Positions 15,880 through 26,612 of a DNA stretch of 64,000 nucleotides are shown here, piece after piece. This DNA is from Ectopseudomonas chengduensis (GTDB lineage: Bacteria; Pseudomonadota; Gammaproteobacteria; Pseudomonadales; Pseudomonadaceae): assembly GCF_015712065.1 (NCBI RefSeq), contig NZ_JACFYZ010000007.1, positions 155,397-219,396 on the forward strand. Reading direction: 5' to 3'. The position numbers and the translations under genes are program-made. Position 1 is the first letter of the stretch. Each line of letters starts with the position of its first letter. Below the pieces are notes generated by a model. It made no database searches and was not told the DNA's origin. It saw only the letters and a program-made list of their open reading frames with translations.

Positions 15880-16577
15880 CAGTCTTTCCTCAGCGTCTGG
15901 ATCATGTAGTTGACGTCAACGTCCGCCTCCAGCTTGTAGTGCTTGGTCAGCGGGTTGTAGGTCAGGCCGATGATGTCCTTGACCTCCAGCCCGGCCGCGC
16001 GGCTCCAGGCGCCGAGTTCGGACGGGCGGATGAATTTCTTGAAGTCGTGGGTACCGCGTGGCAGCAGGCGCAGGATGTATTCGGCGCCGATCACTGCGAA
16101 CAGGTACGCCTTGGGGTTGCGGTTGATGGTGGAGAAGAACACCTGGCCGCCCGGTTTGACCAGTCTGTGGCAGGCACGGATGACCGAGGAGGGATCGGGT
16201 ACGTGCTCGAGCATTTCCAGGCAGGTGACGACGTCGAACTGTTCCGGCATTTCTTCTGCCAGTGCTTCGGCGGTGATCTGTCGGTAGTCGACTTCGACGC
16301 CAGATTCCAGCTGGTGCAGCTGGGCGACCGACAGCGGGGCCTCGCCCATATCGATACCCATCACCGTTGCGCCGCGCTGGGCCATGGCTTCACTGAGGAT
16401 GCCGCCGCCACAACCGACGTCCAGTACGCGCTTGCCGGCCAGGCCGACGCGCTCGTCGATCCAGTTGACCCGCAGCGGGTTGATATCGTGCAGAGGTTTG
16501 AACTCGCTTTCGCGGTCCCACCAGCGGTGTGCCAGGGCCTCGAATTTGGCGATTTCGGCGCGGTCGACGTTGCTCAT
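15879..16577 (-). CDS. ubiG: Ubiquinone biosynthesis O-methyltransferase UbiG
   Basis: A 232-residue SAM-dependent methyltransferase that performs both O-methylations of ubiquinone biosynthesis. The SAM motif is VLDVGCGGGILSEAMAQRGA at about 52-71. CLEMLEHVPDP follows, and the conserved N-terminal FEALAHRWWD is present. The ATG at 16577 (MSNVDRAEI) fits the known P. aeruginosa protein in length and sequence; the ATG two codons earlier is less likely. It is first in an operon with mupP and yciK. Confidence 0.95.
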   Translation of the reverse strand: MSNVDRAEIAKFEALAHRWWDRESEFKPLHDINPLRVNWIDERVGLAGKRVLDVGCGGGILSEAMAQRGATVMGIDMGEAPLSVAQLHQLESGVEVDYRQITAEALAEEMPEQFDVVTCLEMLEHVPDPSSVIRACHRLVKPGGQVFFSTINRNPKAYLFAVIGAEYILRLLPRGTHDFKKFIRPSELGAWSRAAGLEVKDIIGLTYNPLTKHYKLEADVDVNYMIQTLRKD

Positions 16578-16696
16578 AAGCATCTCTATTCAAAGCATGG
16601 AAAGCGTATCGCCGCTATGTTGCCAGTTTAAGAACGGGCGTGGGGCGGCGCGGATTCGTTCAATGTATGTCAGTTTGTCGCAGTCGTTCCGTGAGC

Positions 16697-16717
16697 GTAG
16701 CCCGGATGCAATCCGGG
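16697..16717. repeat. Short palindromic repeat, GTAGCCCGGAT type
   Basis: GTAGCCCGGATGCAATCCGG forms a hairpin (CCCGGAT / ATCCGGG with loop GCA). A related half-copy (GCTGCATCCGG) lies about 30 bases further at 16737-16747, spilling into the end of mtaD. It is a different family from the REPINs. It sits between the ubiG start and the mtaD stop. Confidence 0.6.
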
Positions 16718-16732
16718 GCGATTGCATTCTTC

Positions 16733-18067
16733 TCAGGCTGCATCCGGCGACCTTTGGGCAATCCTGGCTCCCCATTCCCTGGCCTTGGCGATCAGCTCGC
16801 TTTCGTCCATGCGCGTCAGGCGGCCGTCGTCCAGCAGCTGCTTGCCGCCAACCCACAAATGCTTGACGCAGTCGCGGCCGCTGGCATAGATGAGTTGCGA
16901 CACCGGGTCGTAGATCGGTTGCTGGGCCAGGCCGGAAAGATCGAAGGCGACCACATCGGCCAGCTTGCCCAGTTCCAGCGAGCCGGTCTGTGTTTCCAGT
17001 CCCAGTGCGCGGGCGCCATTCAAGGTGGCCATACGCAAGGCGCTGTGAGCGTTCAGGGCAGTGGCGGAGCCGGCGACGGCCTTGGCCAGCAGGGCGGCGG
17101 TACGGGTTTCGCCGAGCAGGTCGAGGTCGTTGTTGCTGGCGGCGCCATCGGTGCCGATGGCGACGTTGACGCCGGCCTGCCACAGGCGTTCGACCGGGCA
17201 GAAGCCGCTGGCCAGTTTGAGGTTGGACTCGGGGCAATGCACGATGCTGCAGTTGTGCTCCACCAGCAGCGCCAGGTCCTCGTCATCGATCTGCGTCATG
17301 TGCACCGCCTGGAAGCGCGGGCCGAGCAGGCCGAGGCGAGCCAGGCGCGCCAGCGGACGTTCGCCGTGCTTAGCGACGGCTTCGGCCACTTCCTGCGCGG
17401 TTTCGTGCACATGCATATGAATGCCGGCATCCAGCTCGTCAGCCAGTACGCGAATCTGTTCCAGTTTGTCGTCGCTGACCGTGTAAGGCGCGTGGGGGCC
17501 GAAAGCGATGCGAATTCGCGGGTGCTGCTTGAGGTCATCGAACAGCTGCAGGCCCGTACGCAGCGCTTCGGCAGCGTTGAGTGCGCCGGGTACCGGGAAG
17601 TCCAGTACAGGGACGGTGATCTGCGCGCGCACGCCGGCGTTGTGCACACGTTCGGCGGCGGTCTGCGGGTAGAAGTACATGTCTGAGAAGCAGCTGATGC
17701 CGCCCTTGATCTGTTCGGCGATGGCCAGATCGGTGCCATCGCGGACGAAATCCTCGTCGACCCACTTACCCTCGGCGGGCCAGATATGTTCGTGCAGCCA
17801 GGTCATCAGTGGCAGGTCGTCGGCGATGCCGCGCAAAAGCGTCATCGCGGCGTGGCCGTGGGCGTTGATCAGGCCGGGGGCAAGCAGGCATTGCGGCAGC
17901 TCGCGCACCTCGGTCGCCGGGTGGCGCAAGGCCTCGCTGCGCGGTGCGATCAGCGCGATACGTCCGTCGCGGATGCCCAGGCCATGGTCGCGTAGCACCA
18001 CCCCGGCCGGCTCAACGGGCACCAGCCAGGTGGGCAGGAGCAGCAGGTCGAGAGAGGCTTCGGGCAT
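16733..18067 (-). CDS. mtaD: 5-methylthioadenosine/S-adenosylhomocysteine deaminase
   Basis: A 444-residue amidohydrolase of the TRZ/ATZ group. The metal ligands are in APGLINAHGHAAM near residue 65, FGPHAPYTVSDD, HMHVHET with histidines near 220, and GTDGAASNNDLDLL near 300. In P. aeruginosa the equivalent enzyme deaminates 5'-methylthioadenosine to methylthioinosine in methionine salvage. The adjacent divergent mtnA encodes the next isomerase of that pathway. The two genes share a 160-bp intergenic region that must hold both promoters. Confidence 0.92.
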   Translation of the reverse strand: MPEASLDLLLLPTWLVPVEPAGVVLRDHGLGIRDGRIALIAPRSEALRHPATEVRELPQCLLAPGLINAHGHAAMTLLRGIADDLPLMTWLHEHIWPAEGKWVDEDFVRDGTDLAIAEQIKGGISCFSDMYFYPQTAAERVHNAGVRAQITVPVLDFPVPGALNAAEALRTGLQLFDDLKQHPRIRIAFGPHAPYTVSDDKLEQIRVLADELDAGIHMHVHETAQEVAEAVAKHGERPLARLARLGLLGPRFQAVHMTQIDDEDLALLVEHNCSIVHCPESNLKLASGFCPVERLWQAGVNVAIGTDGAASNNDLDLLGETRTAALLAKAVAGSATALNAHSALRMATLNGARALGLETQTGSLELGKLADVVAFDLSGLAQQPIYDPVSQLIYASGRDCVKHLWVGGKQLLDDGRLTRMDESELIAKAREWGARIAQRSPDAA

Positions 18068-18186
18068 GGGGGATTGTCCGTCTGGCTTGATCGATGCAAG
18101 GAAGATCGCCAGTGTATAGATGAACGCACCTGGCTTGAAGTCGTGAGGGCGTGCTGGATTGTTCGGCTGGTCTTGGTCGGTCTGCG

Positions 18187-18192
18187 TATAAT
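18187..18192 (+). promoter_or_regulatory. Candidate -10 box for mtnA
   Basis: A perfect TATAAT lies 36 bases before the mtnA start in the mtaD-mtnA divergent region. No convincing -35 element is visible 16-18 bases upstream, so this is only a candidate. Confidence 0.35.
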
Positions 18193-18227
18193 CCGCGATT
18201 TTTTGGCGGTGACAGATGGAGTGCGCG

Positions 18228-19304
18228 ATGCGCGAGCAATTGCTGGCGGTGGAGAAGGTTCAGGCAATCGAGTGGCGCGATGGTGCGTTGTACCTGCTCG
18301 ATCAGCGCCTGCTGCCGCATCGGCAGGCCTGGTTGCGCTTCGATTCTGCCGCCGAGGTGGCTGACGCGATTCGCGATATGGTGGTGCGCGGCGCGCCGGC
18401 TATCGGCATCGCTGCTGCCTATGGCCTGGTGCTGGGCGTCCGAGCTCGGCTGCAGGCTGGTGGTGACTGGCGCGAGGCGCTGGAGGCGGATTTTGTCAGT
18501 CTCGAGCGCTCGCGTCCTACCGCGGTAAACCTGTTCTGGGCTCTGCAGCGCATGCGTGAGCGCCTGGCGCGACTCAAGGATGGCGACGACATCCTGGCCC
18601 TGCTGGAGGCCGAGGCGGTGGGGATTCATCTCAGCGACCGTGAGGCCAACCTGACCATGGCGCAACTGGGCATGGAGCTGATTCGCAAGCATCAGGGCAA
18701 CCCGCAGGTGCTGCTGACTCACTGCAACGCCGGTGCGCTGGCGACCGGCGGCTTTGGTACGGCGCTCGGGGTGATCCGCGCGGCGTATCTGGAAGGCTTG
18801 GTCGAGCAGGTCTATGTCGATGAAACCCGTCCCTGGCTACAGGGCGCACGGTTGACTGCCTGGGAATTGGCTGGCGACGGGGTGCCGGTCACTCTCAATG
18901 CCGATGCGGCTGCCGCTCACCTGATGAAAACCAAGGGCATCACCTGGGTCATAGTCGGGGCTGACCGCATTACTGCCAACGGCGATGTGGCGAACAAGAT
19001 CGGTACCTACCAGCTGGCGGTCAACGCGATGCATCACGGCGTGCGCCTGATGGTGGTGGCTCCCAGCTCGACCATCGACATGAGCCTGGAAAGCGGCGAC
19101 GACATTGTGCTTGAAGAGCGTGATGGTCGTGAGCTGCTGGAGGTGGCGGGGCATCGGGTTGCAGCGGATGTGCATGCCGTCAACCCGGTGTTCGATGTGA
19201 CGCCGGCTGACCTGGTCGACTACATCGTGACCGAGAAAGGCGTGATCGAACGCCCTGATAGCGCCAAGCTGGCGCAGTTGATGTGTCGCAAGCGCCTGCA
19301 CTGA
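18228..19304 (+). CDS. mtnA: S-methyl-5-thioribose-1-phosphate isomerase
   Basis: A 358-residue enzyme converting methylthioribose-1-phosphate to methylthioribulose-1-phosphate in methionine salvage. It is related to eIF2B subunits. Family markers are MVVRGAPAIGIAAAYG, LTHCNAGALATGGFGTALG with the catalytic cysteine, the catalytic aspartate in IVGADRITANGDVANKIGTY, and VVAPSSTID. The ATG at 18228 (MREQLLAVEK) gives the known length; an in-frame ATG four codons earlier is likely part of its ribosome site (ATGGAG). It is divergent from mtaD, its pathway partner. Confidence 0.95.
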   Translation: MREQLLAVEKVQAIEWRDGALYLLDQRLLPHRQAWLRFDSAAEVADAIRDMVVRGAPAIGIAAAYGLVLGVRARLQAGGDWREALEADFVSLERSRPTAVNLFWALQRMRERLARLKDGDDILALLEAEAVGIHLSDREANLTMAQLGMELIRKHQGNPQVLLTHCNAGALATGGFGTALGVIRAAYLEGLVEQVYVDETRPWLQGARLTAWELAGDGVPVTLNADAAAAHLMKTKGITWVIVGADRITANGDVANKIGTYQLAVNAMHHGVRLMVVAPSSTIDMSLESGDDIVLEERDGRELLEVAGHRVAADVHAVNPVFDVTPADLVDYIVTEKGVIERPDSAKLAQLMCRKRLH

Positions 19305-19329
19305 GCTGATCGAGCGCGGCTTACTCCTT

Positions 19330-19533
19330 GTGGGAGCCCCGCCCCGGGGCGAAGCTTTTGCAGCTTTCTTGTGGTTTGCCACCTTTGCGGCATGGGCCAG
19401 ATATCGTGGAATGGCCGCCATTCGCCGCGGGGCGCGGCTCCTACACAGATTGCGGTGTTCGATGGTGTGGCGTAGGAGCCCCGCCCTCGGGGCGAAGCCT
19501 TTGCGTTCACTGGTCGTGCGGCAGCTCCTACAG
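19330..19533. repeat. Two REPIN-type elements between mtnA and gyrA
   Basis: The first unit (19330-19445) has GTGGGAGCCCCGCCCCGGGG, a longer spacer of about 60 bases, and the inverted arm CGCCGCGGGGCGCGGCTCC. The second (19471-19533) is deleted inside: GTAGGAGCCCCGCCCTCGGG followed quickly by GCAGCTCCTACAGG. They fill the first half of the 486-bp mtnA-gyrA gap. The second half holds the gyrA leader. Confidence 0.85.
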
Positions 19534-19699
19534 GTTGGTCGTTTCGCCTCTTTCCGTCTCGTTTGCTCCGCTTCTCCATGAGGGTGCTCGGGGTAGGTGT
19601 GTGGCGCGCTTTGTGGTAATCTCCGGCAGTTTTCAAGGGGGCTGACTACAGCCACCTTCACTGCATCGAATCGTGACATAACTCGTTGATTTGTCGTGA

Positions 19700-19761
19700 G
19701 TCGCTGATGGCTTGAGGCTATCGCGACGAGCTCCATGGCGTTCAGGAAGAATGACGCGGAG
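19700..19761 (+). promoter_or_regulatory. Structured leader of gyrA (two hairpins)
   Basis: Two stem-loops lie 30-90 bases before the gyrA start. The first is GTCGC-T-GATGGC / GCTATC-GCGAC (19700-19727, loop TTGAG). The second is CTCC-ATG-GCGT / ACGC-GGAG (19731-19761). A conserved gyrA RNA motif upstream of gyrA in Pseudomonadales is known in the literature as a candidate cis-regulator. I cannot check this sequence against its covariance model, but position and structure agree. Confidence 0.55.
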
Positions 19762-19790
19762 TTTCACCAGAAAAAGGAACCAGGCTTCTC

Positions 19791-22559
<2,769 letters not shown>

Positions 22560-22570
22560 AGTCGGGCTCC

Positions 22571-22617
22571 GTGGGAGGGGCTTTAGCCGCGACTATCGTG
22601 CTAAAGCCCCTCCCATA
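22571..22617. repeat. Palindromic repeat / possible gyrA terminator
   Basis: GTGGGAGGGGCTTTAGC at 22571 pairs with GCTAAAGCCCCTCCCA, around a 12-base loop CGCGACTATCGT. It is a near-perfect 16-bp stem without a T-tract. A relative (GTGGGAGGGGCTTTAGCCGC) occurs at 54294, so this is an interspersed repeat that could also stop gyrA transcription. Confidence 0.65.
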
Positions 22618-22684
22618 GGCACGGTGACAGTGTGGACATGCCATCGCCTGGTGGTGGCGTTCTGTGAATCTGAGAGAGACAGAC

Positions 22685-23770
22685 GTGAGCAAGCGAGCTT
22701 TTAACTTCTGCGCCGGCCCGGCCGCGCTGCCGACCGCTGTACTGCAACGCGCCCAGGCCGAGATGCTCGACTGGCAAGGCAAGGGCCTCTCGGTGATGGA
22801 GATGAGCCATCGCAGCGATGAGTACGTGGCCATCGCCAGTCAGGCCGAGCAGGACCTGCGTGATCTGCTCGCTGTGCCCAATGACTACAAGGTGCTGTTC
22901 CTGCAGGGCGGTGCTAGCCAGCAGTTCGCCGAGATTCCGCTGAACCTGCTGCCGGAAGACGGCGTGGCCGACTACGTTGAAACCGGCATCTGGTCGAAGA
23001 AGGCCATCGAAGAAGCGCGTCGCTATGGCGCCATCAACGTGGCTGCCAGCGCCAAGGCGCATGATTACTTCGCCATTCCCGGTCAGAACGACTGGCAGCT
23101 GTCGAAAGACGCTGCCTACGTGCATTACTGCAGCAACGAGACCATCGGCGGTCTGCAGTTCGACTGGGTGCCGCAGGTCGGCGATACCCCGCTGGTCGCC
23201 GACATGTCTTCGGACATCCTCTCGCGTTCGCTGGATGTTTCGCAGTTCGGCCTGATCTACGCCGGTGCGCAGAAGAACATCGGCCCGAGCGGTCTGGTGG
23301 TGGTGATCGTCCGTGAAGACCTGCTCGGTCGCGCCCGTTCCAGCTGCCCGACCATGCTCGACTACAAAATCTCCGCCGATAACGGTTCGATGTACAACAC
23401 CCCGGCGACCTATTCCTGGTACCTCTCCGGCCTGGTCTTCCAGTGGCTGAAGGAGCAGGGCGGCGTAGAGGCCATGGAGCGCATCAACCGCGCCAAGAAG
23501 GACCTGCTGTACAAGGCCATCGACGACAGCGATTTCTACAGCAACCCCATCGCCCACAACGCGCGTTCCTGGATGAACGTGCCGTTCCGCCTGGCTGACG
23601 AGAAGCTGGACAAGGCCTTCCTCGCTGGTGCCGATGAGCGCGGCCTGCTCAACCTGAAAGGGCATCGCTCGGTCGGTGGCATGCGTGCCTCGATCTACAA
23701 CGCCGTGGGTATGGATGCGGTCGAGGCGCTGGTGGCCTATATGGCCGAGTTCGAGAAGGAGCACGCCTGA
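22685..23770 (+). CDS. serC: Phosphoserine aminotransferase
   Basis: A 361-residue class V PLP enzyme making phosphoserine for serine synthesis; the same enzyme acts in pyridoxal phosphate synthesis. The start is GTG at 22685 (SKRAFNFCAGPAALP), after GAGAGAG; this matches P. aeruginosa SerC in length. The PLP lysine is in FGLIYAGAQKNIGPSG. NTPATYSWYLSGLV and GHRSVGGMRASIYNA are conserved substrate-binding stretches. It is first in the serC-pheA-cysC-hisC-tyrA/aroA-cmk run, with pheA one base downstream. Confidence 0.95.
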   Translation: MSKRAFNFCAGPAALPTAVLQRAQAEMLDWQGKGLSVMEMSHRSDEYVAIASQAEQDLRDLLAVPNDYKVLFLQGGASQQFAEIPLNLLPEDGVADYVETGIWSKKAIEEARRYGAINVAASAKAHDYFAIPGQNDWQLSKDAAYVHYCSNETIGGLQFDWVPQVGDTPLVADMSSDILSRSLDVSQFGLIYAGAQKNIGPSGLVVVIVREDLLGRARSSCPTMLDYKISADNGSMYNTPATYSWYLSGLVFQWLKEQGGVEAMERINRAKKDLLYKAIDDSDFYSNPIAHNARSWMNVPFRLADEKLDKAFLAGADERGLLNLKGHRSVGGMRASIYNAVGMDAVEALVAYMAEFEKEHA

Positions 23771-23771
23771 T

Positions 23772-24866
23772 ATGTCCGAGCAGGAACTGCAAGCGCTGCG
23801 GGTACGCATCGACAACCTCGATGAGCGCATCCTCGAGCTGATCAGCGACCGTGCCCGCTGCGCCGAAGAAGTCGCGCGAGTGAAAATGAAGGAGTTGAAG
23901 GAGGGTGAGTCGCCCGTCTTCTACCGCCCCGAGCGCGAAGCTCAGGTGCTCAAACGCGTGATGGAGCGAAATAAGGGACCGCTGGGCAATGAGGAAATGG
24001 CGCGGTTGTTCCGCGAAATCATGTCCTCCTGCCTGGCGCTGGAAAACCCGTTGAAAGTCGCTTATCTCGGCCCTGAAGGCACCTTCAGTCAGGCAGCGGC
24101 GATGAAGCACTTCGGTCATGCGGTGATCAGCGTGCCGATGGCGGCCATCGACGAGGTGTTCCGCGAAGTGGCTGCCGGTGCGGTCAACTTCGGCGTGGTG
24201 CCGGTGGAGAACTCCACCGAAGGCGCGATCAACCACACCCTCGACAGCTTCCTCGAGCACGACATGGTGATCTGCGGCGAAGTCGAGCTGCGCATTCACC
24301 ATCACCTGCTGGTCGGCGAGACCACCAAGACCGACAAGATCACCCGCATCTACTCCCATGCCCAGTCGCTGGCACAGTGCCGCAAGTGGCTCGATGCGCA
24401 CTACCCGAACGTCGAGCGCGTGGCGGTTTCCAGCAACGCCGATGCGGCCAAGCGGGTCAAGAGCGAGTGGAACAGTGCGGCTATCGCTGGCGACATGGCG
24501 GCCAACCTGTATGGCCTGACCAAGCTGGCGGAAAAGATCGAGGATCGCCCGGACAACTCCACGCGCTTCCTTATCATCGGCAGCCAGGAAGTGCCGCCGA
24601 CCGGCGACGACAAGACCTCGATCATCGTTTCCATGCGCAACAAGCCGGGCGCGCTGCATGAGTTGCTGGTGCCGTTCCACAATAACGGCATCGACCTGAC
24701 TCGCATCGAGACTCGTCCTTCGCGCAGTGGCAAGTGGACCTACGTGTTCTTCATCGACTTCGTCGGCCACCACCGTGATCCGCTGATCAAGGATGTGTTG
24801 GAAAAACTTGCCCAGGAGGCCGTGGCGCTGAAGGTGCTGGGCTCATATCCGAAGGCGGTGCTTTGA
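23772..24866 (+). CDS. pheA: Bifunctional chorismate mutase/prephenate dehydratase
   Basis: A 364-residue enzyme for phenylalanine synthesis. The AroQ chorismate mutase domain is at residues 1-90 (LRVRIDNLDERILELISDR). The prephenate dehydratase domain is about 95-275 (YLGPEGTFSQAAA, GVVPVENSTEGAINHTLD, RFLIIGS). The ACT regulatory domain is about 285-360 (KPGALHELLVPF, LTRIETRPSR), which normally gives feedback inhibition by phenylalanine. AAGGAGC near the end of serC serves as ribosome site. The stop directly abuts the GTG of the APS kinase gene. Confidence 0.96.
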   Translation: MSEQELQALRVRIDNLDERILELISDRARCAEEVARVKMKELKEGESPVFYRPEREAQVLKRVMERNKGPLGNEEMARLFREIMSSCLALENPLKVAYLGPEGTFSQAAAMKHFGHAVISVPMAAIDEVFREVAAGAVNFGVVPVENSTEGAINHTLDSFLEHDMVICGEVELRIHHHLLVGETTKTDKITRIYSHAQSLAQCRKWLDAHYPNVERVAVSSNADAAKRVKSEWNSAAIAGDMAANLYGLTKLAEKIEDRPDNSTRFLIIGSQEVPPTGDDKTSIIVSMRNKPGALHELLVPFHNNGIDLTRIETRPSRSGKWTYVFFIDFVGHHRDPLIKDVLEKLAQEAVALKVLGSYPKAVL

Positions 24867-25463
24867 GTGGAGCCTGGGCTTCAGGCGCCGCTGGGCTCCT
24901 CGCTTGTAGAGTGCAGCCAACGGGCACTGAGCAGGCAGCAGGAGCCTTGCGTCATCTGGTTCACGGGGCTCAGTGGTGCGGGCAAGTCGACTCTGGCCGG
25001 AGCGCTGGAGCGCAGCCTGCAAGCCGAGGGTCGGCATACCTATCTGCTCGATGGAGATCGTCTGTGTCTCGGTCTGAATCGTGATCTGGGTTTCTCCGAG
25101 CATGATCGGCAAGAGAATGTTCGTCGTGCTGCTGAGGTGGCGGCATTGATGGTCGATGCAGGGTTGGTCGTGCTGGCTGCGTTCATTTCGCCTTTTCGTG
25201 TTGATCGCGATGCTGTGCGTCAATTGTTGCCCGGTCGATTCGTCGAGGTCTTCATTGATACGCCTCTGCACGTTTGCGAGGCCCGTGATCCGAAGGGACT
25301 GTACCGGCGGGCACGGGCCGGCCTGGTCAAGAACGTCACGGGGCTTGATTCTCCATTCGAGGCGCCGCAGGCTGCCGAATTGCGTTTCGATACCAGCAGC
25401 TGTTCGGTTGCAGAGGCCGTGCAGCAGATCCACGACTACCTCAGGAGTCGTCATGCCCTGTGA
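24867..25463 (+). CDS. cysC: Stand-alone adenylyl-sulfate (APS) kinase
   Basis: A 198-residue APS kinase that phosphorylates adenylyl sulfate to PAPS. Walker A is FTGLSGAGKST near residue 35. Family motifs are LLDGDRLCLGLNRDLGFSEHDRQENVRR, AFISPFRVDRD, and KGLYRRARAGLVKNVTGLDS. One departure is DGDR-LC where most APS kinases have DGDN-VR. The GTG start directly follows the pheA stop, so translation is coupled. It is unusual inside the aromatic operon: from memory, P. aeruginosa has hisC directly after pheA. Codon use is richer in T-ending codons than its neighbours, which hints at transfer. Confidence 0.88.
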   Translation: MEPGLQAPLGSSLVECSQRALSRQQEPCVIWFTGLSGAGKSTLAGALERSLQAEGRHTYLLDGDRLCLGLNRDLGFSEHDRQENVRRAAEVAALMVDAGLVVLAAFISPFRVDRDAVRQLLPGRFVEVFIDTPLHVCEARDPKGLYRRARAGLVKNVTGLDSPFEAPQAAELRFDTSSCSVAEAVQQIHDYLRSRHAL

Positions 25464-25502
25464 TTTGGTCAACCGTATTGCGTTAGAGAAGAGCCTCCAT
25501 TC

Positions 25503-26612
25503 ATGAGTTGCGATTTCCTAGCCCTGGCCCAGCCAGGCGTGCAAAAGCTGTCCCCCTACGTACCAGGCAAGCCAGTCGACGAGTTGGCTCGTGAGCTGGG
25601 GCTCGATCCGGCCGGTATCGTCAAGCTGGCCAGCAATGAGAATCCGCTCGGCCCGAGCGACAAGGTGCTGGCAGCGATTCGCGCCGAGCTGGACGAGCTG
25701 ACCCGCTACCCGGATGGCAATGGCTTCACCCTCAAGACTGCGTTGGCTGCCCGCTACGGCGTCGACGCCGCGCAGGTGACGTTGGGCAATGGCTCCAACG
25801 ACATCCTTGAGCTGGTTGCCCGTGCCTATCTAGCACCTGGTCTCAACGCCGTGTTCAGCGACTACGCCTTCGCGGTTTACCCCATCGCCACCCAGGCAGT
25901 CGGCGCGCAGGGCAAGATCGTGCCGGCCAAGGATTACGCTCACGACCTGCAGGCGATGCTTGCCGCCATCGATGACAACACCCGCGTTGTCTTCATTGCC
26001 AACCCCAACAACCCGACCGGTACCTGGTTCGGGCCGGATGCGCTGGAAGCCTTCCTGGCCCAGGTGCCGGAATCGGTGCTGGTGGTGTTGGACGAAGCCT
26101 ATATCGAGTACGCCGAAGGCGACGAGCTGCCAGACGGTCTTGATTACCTGGCGCGCTATCCGAACTTGCTGGTCTCGCGCACCTTCTCCAAGGCCTACGG
26201 CCTGGCTTCGTTGCGTGTCGGCTACGCCATCAGCTCGCCGGCGATCGCCGATGTGCTCAACCGCGTGCGTCAGCCGTTCAACGTCAACAGCCTCGCGCTG
26301 GCCGCAGCCTGCGCCGCGCTGGCCGATGCCGATTACCTGGCCGAGAGCCGTCGCTTGAACGATGCCGGGATGCAGCAGCTGGAAGAGGGCTTGCGTGCCC
26401 TGGGGTTGAGCTGGATTGCCTCCAGGGCCAACTTCATCGCCGTCGATTTTGGCCGCGACACCGCCGCGATCAACCAGGCGCTGCTGCGTGAAGGGGTGAT
26501 CGTGCGGCCGATGGCCGGTTACCGCATGCCGAATTTCCTGCGCGTCTCCATCGGTTTGCCGAGAGAGAACGCACGCTTCCTCGAGGCGCTGGCCAAGGTG
26601 CTGTCGGCGTGA
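25503..26612 (+). CDS. hisC: Histidinol-phosphate / aromatic aminotransferase (HisC2)
   Basis: A 369-residue class I/II PLP aminotransferase of the HisC family. LASNENPLGPS, LGNGSNDILELVARAY, NPNNPTGTW and the PLP lysine Lys230 in SRTFSKAYGLASLRVGY are all present. ANFIAVDFG and PMAGYRMPNFLRVSIG close the domain. As the second hisC of pseudomonads, placed between pheA and tyrA, it probably also transaminates aromatic precursors. It overlaps the tyrA-aroA start by 4 bases (GTGA). Confidence 0.93.
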   Translation: MSCDFLALAQPGVQKLSPYVPGKPVDELARELGLDPAGIVKLASNENPLGPSDKVLAAIRAELDELTRYPDGNGFTLKTALAARYGVDAAQVTLGNGSNDILELVARAYLAPGLNAVFSDYAFAVYPIATQAVGAQGKIVPAKDYAHDLQAMLAAIDDNTRVVFIANPNNPTGTWFGPDALEAFLAQVPESVLVVLDEAYIEYAEGDELPDGLDYLARYPNLLVSRTFSKAYGLASLRVGYAISSPAIADVLNRVRQPFNVNSLALAAACAALADADYLAESRRLNDAGMQQLEEGLRALGLSWIASRANFIAVDFGRDTAAINQALLREGVIVRPMAGYRMPNFLRVSIGLPRENARFLEALAKVLSA

